Assembly (NCBI GenBank): GCA_002786025.1
Contig: NHNW01000005.1
Coordinates: 496,001 to 560,000 of the forward strand
Direction: 5' to 3'
Length of the DNA stretch: 64,000 nucleotides
Source: Zasmidium citrigriseum
Taxonomy: Eukaryota > Ascomycota > Dothideomycetes > Mycosphaerellales > Mycosphaerellaceae
The notes beneath the pieces were generated by a model. That model saw nothing but the letters and a program-made list of their open reading frames with translations. It did not search any database and was not told the origin of the DNA. Positions within the stretch are counted from its first letter, which is position 1. Every line of letters starts with the position of its first letter. Both the position numbers and the translations under genes were made by a program. This document shows positions 62,566-64,000 of the stretch, one piece after another.

Positions 62566-64000
62566 TCACACCAACGTCAAAGTTGAGGAAATCAATCCCT
62601 CTCTCTTCGCCAAATCCATGGCCTGTCCATCCATCATCTGATCTACATAGCATTCCCCAATGAATTCGTAGACATCTTCTCTCCCCTCGACAAGCCTGAT
62701 GACGTACAAAGCATGGCCTCCATAGAAAGCAGCAATTTTGTCATCCGGAAGCGCCGCTTCAGGAAAGATACCAATCCTGCCGTCCTCAGTACATCCAGCA
62801 CGCCGGTCCCGGCAGACGCTCCTTAGGACATGACGCATATTGTACCTCCAGGTTTGTTGTTCCTTCGGAAGCTTATTGATCCAACCCTGTAAGAGGTTCC
62901 AGTCAAGGATTTCTCCACGGCGATAGTCCTCATCATTGGGACTCCATTGCACATCGGCGTTGAGCACTCGTGTGATGTCCTTCTCTGTAGAGGCTGGCGA
63001 CCATGCTCTGATCTGCTTGGCCCACTTAAGCTTGAGTTGGGATGGGACGTGGTCTCGTCCACTGGTCGAAACGACCGTACGCAGCGTGTCGAGGATAAAG
63101 CCTTTGATGCGGAGTTGACACCCGGAGATACTGATTTGTGGATCTGTGTTTGGGCATGGGTGATATACCATCGAGTAGGACCGGGAAATTCCTGCAGCAG
63201 CGTTCAGTGGTCGAACCCGGTTTGGAATTCGCCAGTCCGGGACCCATGATGGAAGTGCCATCTCGCCAGGAGAAGGCGGCGGTCGACATTCATGATCTGG
63301 ACACTTGGCGCCGATGTAGCCGAAGATTTCGAGATTGCCGTCAAGGAGATGGTGACGCGCGAGATCGATAAAAGTCTGGGTCAGGCTTTTGGTATAGTCA
63401 ACAGAGAGTAACTCTTCCGCCGCCACAAACTCAACATCGGTGGCATGGGGAAGGGCAGCGAAGATTTTGTCTCTCGCGTCCGAGCAGAACGTCAATCTGA
63501 GCTCGCGAATCAGCACCAGTATCCTTTGGTCATCGACTTTCGGCGTGAGATATGCAGATCGATTTCTTCTGGCCGACCACAGGTCGAGAAAGGGAGCGCC
63601 GATGTTGACCCCATCAGAGAACACAAGCATGTATTGTTCGGGCATGTCCCGAAGTTCGCCGTAGGTACCATGAAACTCGACGAACGATTGTAGCTCTTTC
63701 CAGGTAAAAGACCAGCTCCCGCAGAAAAAGGTCACGTTCGGACCTGTGATTTCTTGGTGAATCCAAGTTCTGCCCCAGTAGACACGTTTGAAGAGTTGCA
63801 CAACATCTGCCCAAGCAGCAAGGACATCGGTTTCTGGTCTTTGCTGAAAGAACGGCGCCTTCGACAATGTCTCTTCCCAGAAGAAGAGAGCGTCCCTCGT
63901 CGTATGTCTGTTGAAGATCTCTTGGGGAAACTCGTTCAGGGTATGCAGAAGGCCGACTGCAGGTTCGGTATCTGCTGTTGGCAGACCTGTCCATGCCATC
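62566..64000 (-). CDS. HET-domain protein, N-terminus beyond the window edge
   Basis: An open frame of at least 477 codons running from the right edge to a stop at 62566. The first visible Met (63999) is probably internal, because MAWTGLPTADTEPAVGLLHT corresponds to the WLG-type end of the HET core. The family-defining YCWG and WIDAICINQ blocks should lie to the right of the window. Visible family motifs are YWGRTWIHQEITGPNVTFFC, SDARDKIFAALPHAT, LPSWVPDWRIP and DKIAAFYGGHALYVIRLVEG. No break is seen. It is the third HET gene here and is not a close copy of the other two. Confidence 0.85.
   Translation of the reverse strand, partial: MAWTGLPTADTEPAVGLLHTLNEFPQEIFNRHTTRDALFFWEETLSKAPFFQQRPETDVLAAWADVVQLFKRVYWGRTWIHQEITGPNVTFFCGSWSFTWKELQSFVEFHGTYGELRDMPEQYMLVFSDGVNIGAPFLDLWSARRNRSAYLTPKVDDQRILVLIRELRLTFCSDARDKIFAALPHATDVEFVAAEELLSVDYTKSLTQTFIDLARHHLLDGNLEIFGYIGAKCPDHECRPPPSPGEMALPSWVPDWRIPNRVRPLNAAAGISRSYSMVYHPCPNTDPQISISGCQLRIKGFILDTLRTVVSTSGRDHVPSQLKLKWAKQIRAWSPASTEKDITRVLNADVQWSPNDEDYRRGEILDWNLLQGWINKLPKEQQTWRYNMRHVLRSVCRDRRAGCTEDGRIGIFPEAALPDDKIAAFYGGHALYVIRLVEGREDVYEFIGECYVDQMMDGQAMDLAKREGLISSTLTLV

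Noticed and set aside
1..64000. CRISPR arrays, rRNA genes, bacterial operons or ribosome-binding sites
   Set aside because: No regularly spaced repeats of CRISPR type and no rRNA-like sequence. The gene structures are spliced and fungal.

Overview
The window is chromosomal DNA of a filamentous ascomycete (Pezizomycotina). A dothideomycete is my best guess, but that is inference. Supporting signs are many short introns of 46-90 bp with GTRAGT donors and CTRAC-type branch sites, HET-domain genes, a Zn2Cys6 regulator, an SAD-1/QDE-1-type RNA-dependent RNA polymerase, a fungal-style RecQ helicase, and a retroelement mutated in the repeat-induced point mutation (RIP) pattern. Exon structures below were deduced by eye from frame continuity, splice signals and family similarity. 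Nearly every multi-exon model adds up to a whole number of codons.

Layout. 1-20 kb: a secreted Rds1/ferritin-like protein (-), the Dsl1-complex subunit Tip20/RINT1 (-) diverging from the RdRP (+), an unrecognised low-complexity protein (-), a Zn2Cys6 transcription factor (+), a secreted six-module repeat protein (+), a dienelactone hydrolase (-) and an MFS sugar transporter (-). 20-37 kb: a Sgs1/QDE-3-like RecQ helicase (-) diverging from a PLP-dependent decarboxylase (+), an intact HET protein (+), two tandem paralogues with an LPAE[LI]RNRIYD domain (-), eIF3k (+), a Tsr4/PDCD2-like protein (-) and another small protein of that domain type (+). 37-49 kb: a fused 3-hydroxyacyl-CoA dehydrogenase/YWTD-propeller protein (-), a cytochrome P450 (-) divergent from a fused cytochrome b5/b5-reductase (+), an acetate-permease-family protein (-) and an alpha-arrestin (+). 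49-64 kb: a HET gene split by a 7.9-kb RIP-saturated Ty3-type element, an enoyl-CoA hydratase (-), a DHA1 MFS transporter (+) and a HET gene running off the right edge (-).

The most notable observations are: (1) the element at 50429-58337, in which CpA/TpG has been almost wholly converted to TpA while CpG survives. It carries recognisable relics of Gag, protease, RT and integrase, but no LTR pair that I can find, and it is flanked by a 128-bp direct duplication of the host HET gene where about 5 bp is expected. (2) Two consecutive introns that resemble each other inside the larger LPAE[LI]RNRIYD paralogue (31614-31680 and 31770-31835), either introner-like copies or a tandemly duplicated exon/intron unit. 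(3) A secreted protein built from six ~110-residue four-cysteine modules separated by K-x-R linkers. (4) A dehydrogenase/beta-propeller fusion. (5) A P450 without a visible membrane anchor paired head-to-head with its likely electron donor.

How the genes relate: RdRP and RecQ belong to known fungal RNA-silencing pathways and lie within 20 kb of each other, and the RIP relic shows that a second genome-defence process has acted here. The P450 and b5/b5-reductase pair can form a redox couple. Most other neighbours are unrelated housekeeping or accessory genes.
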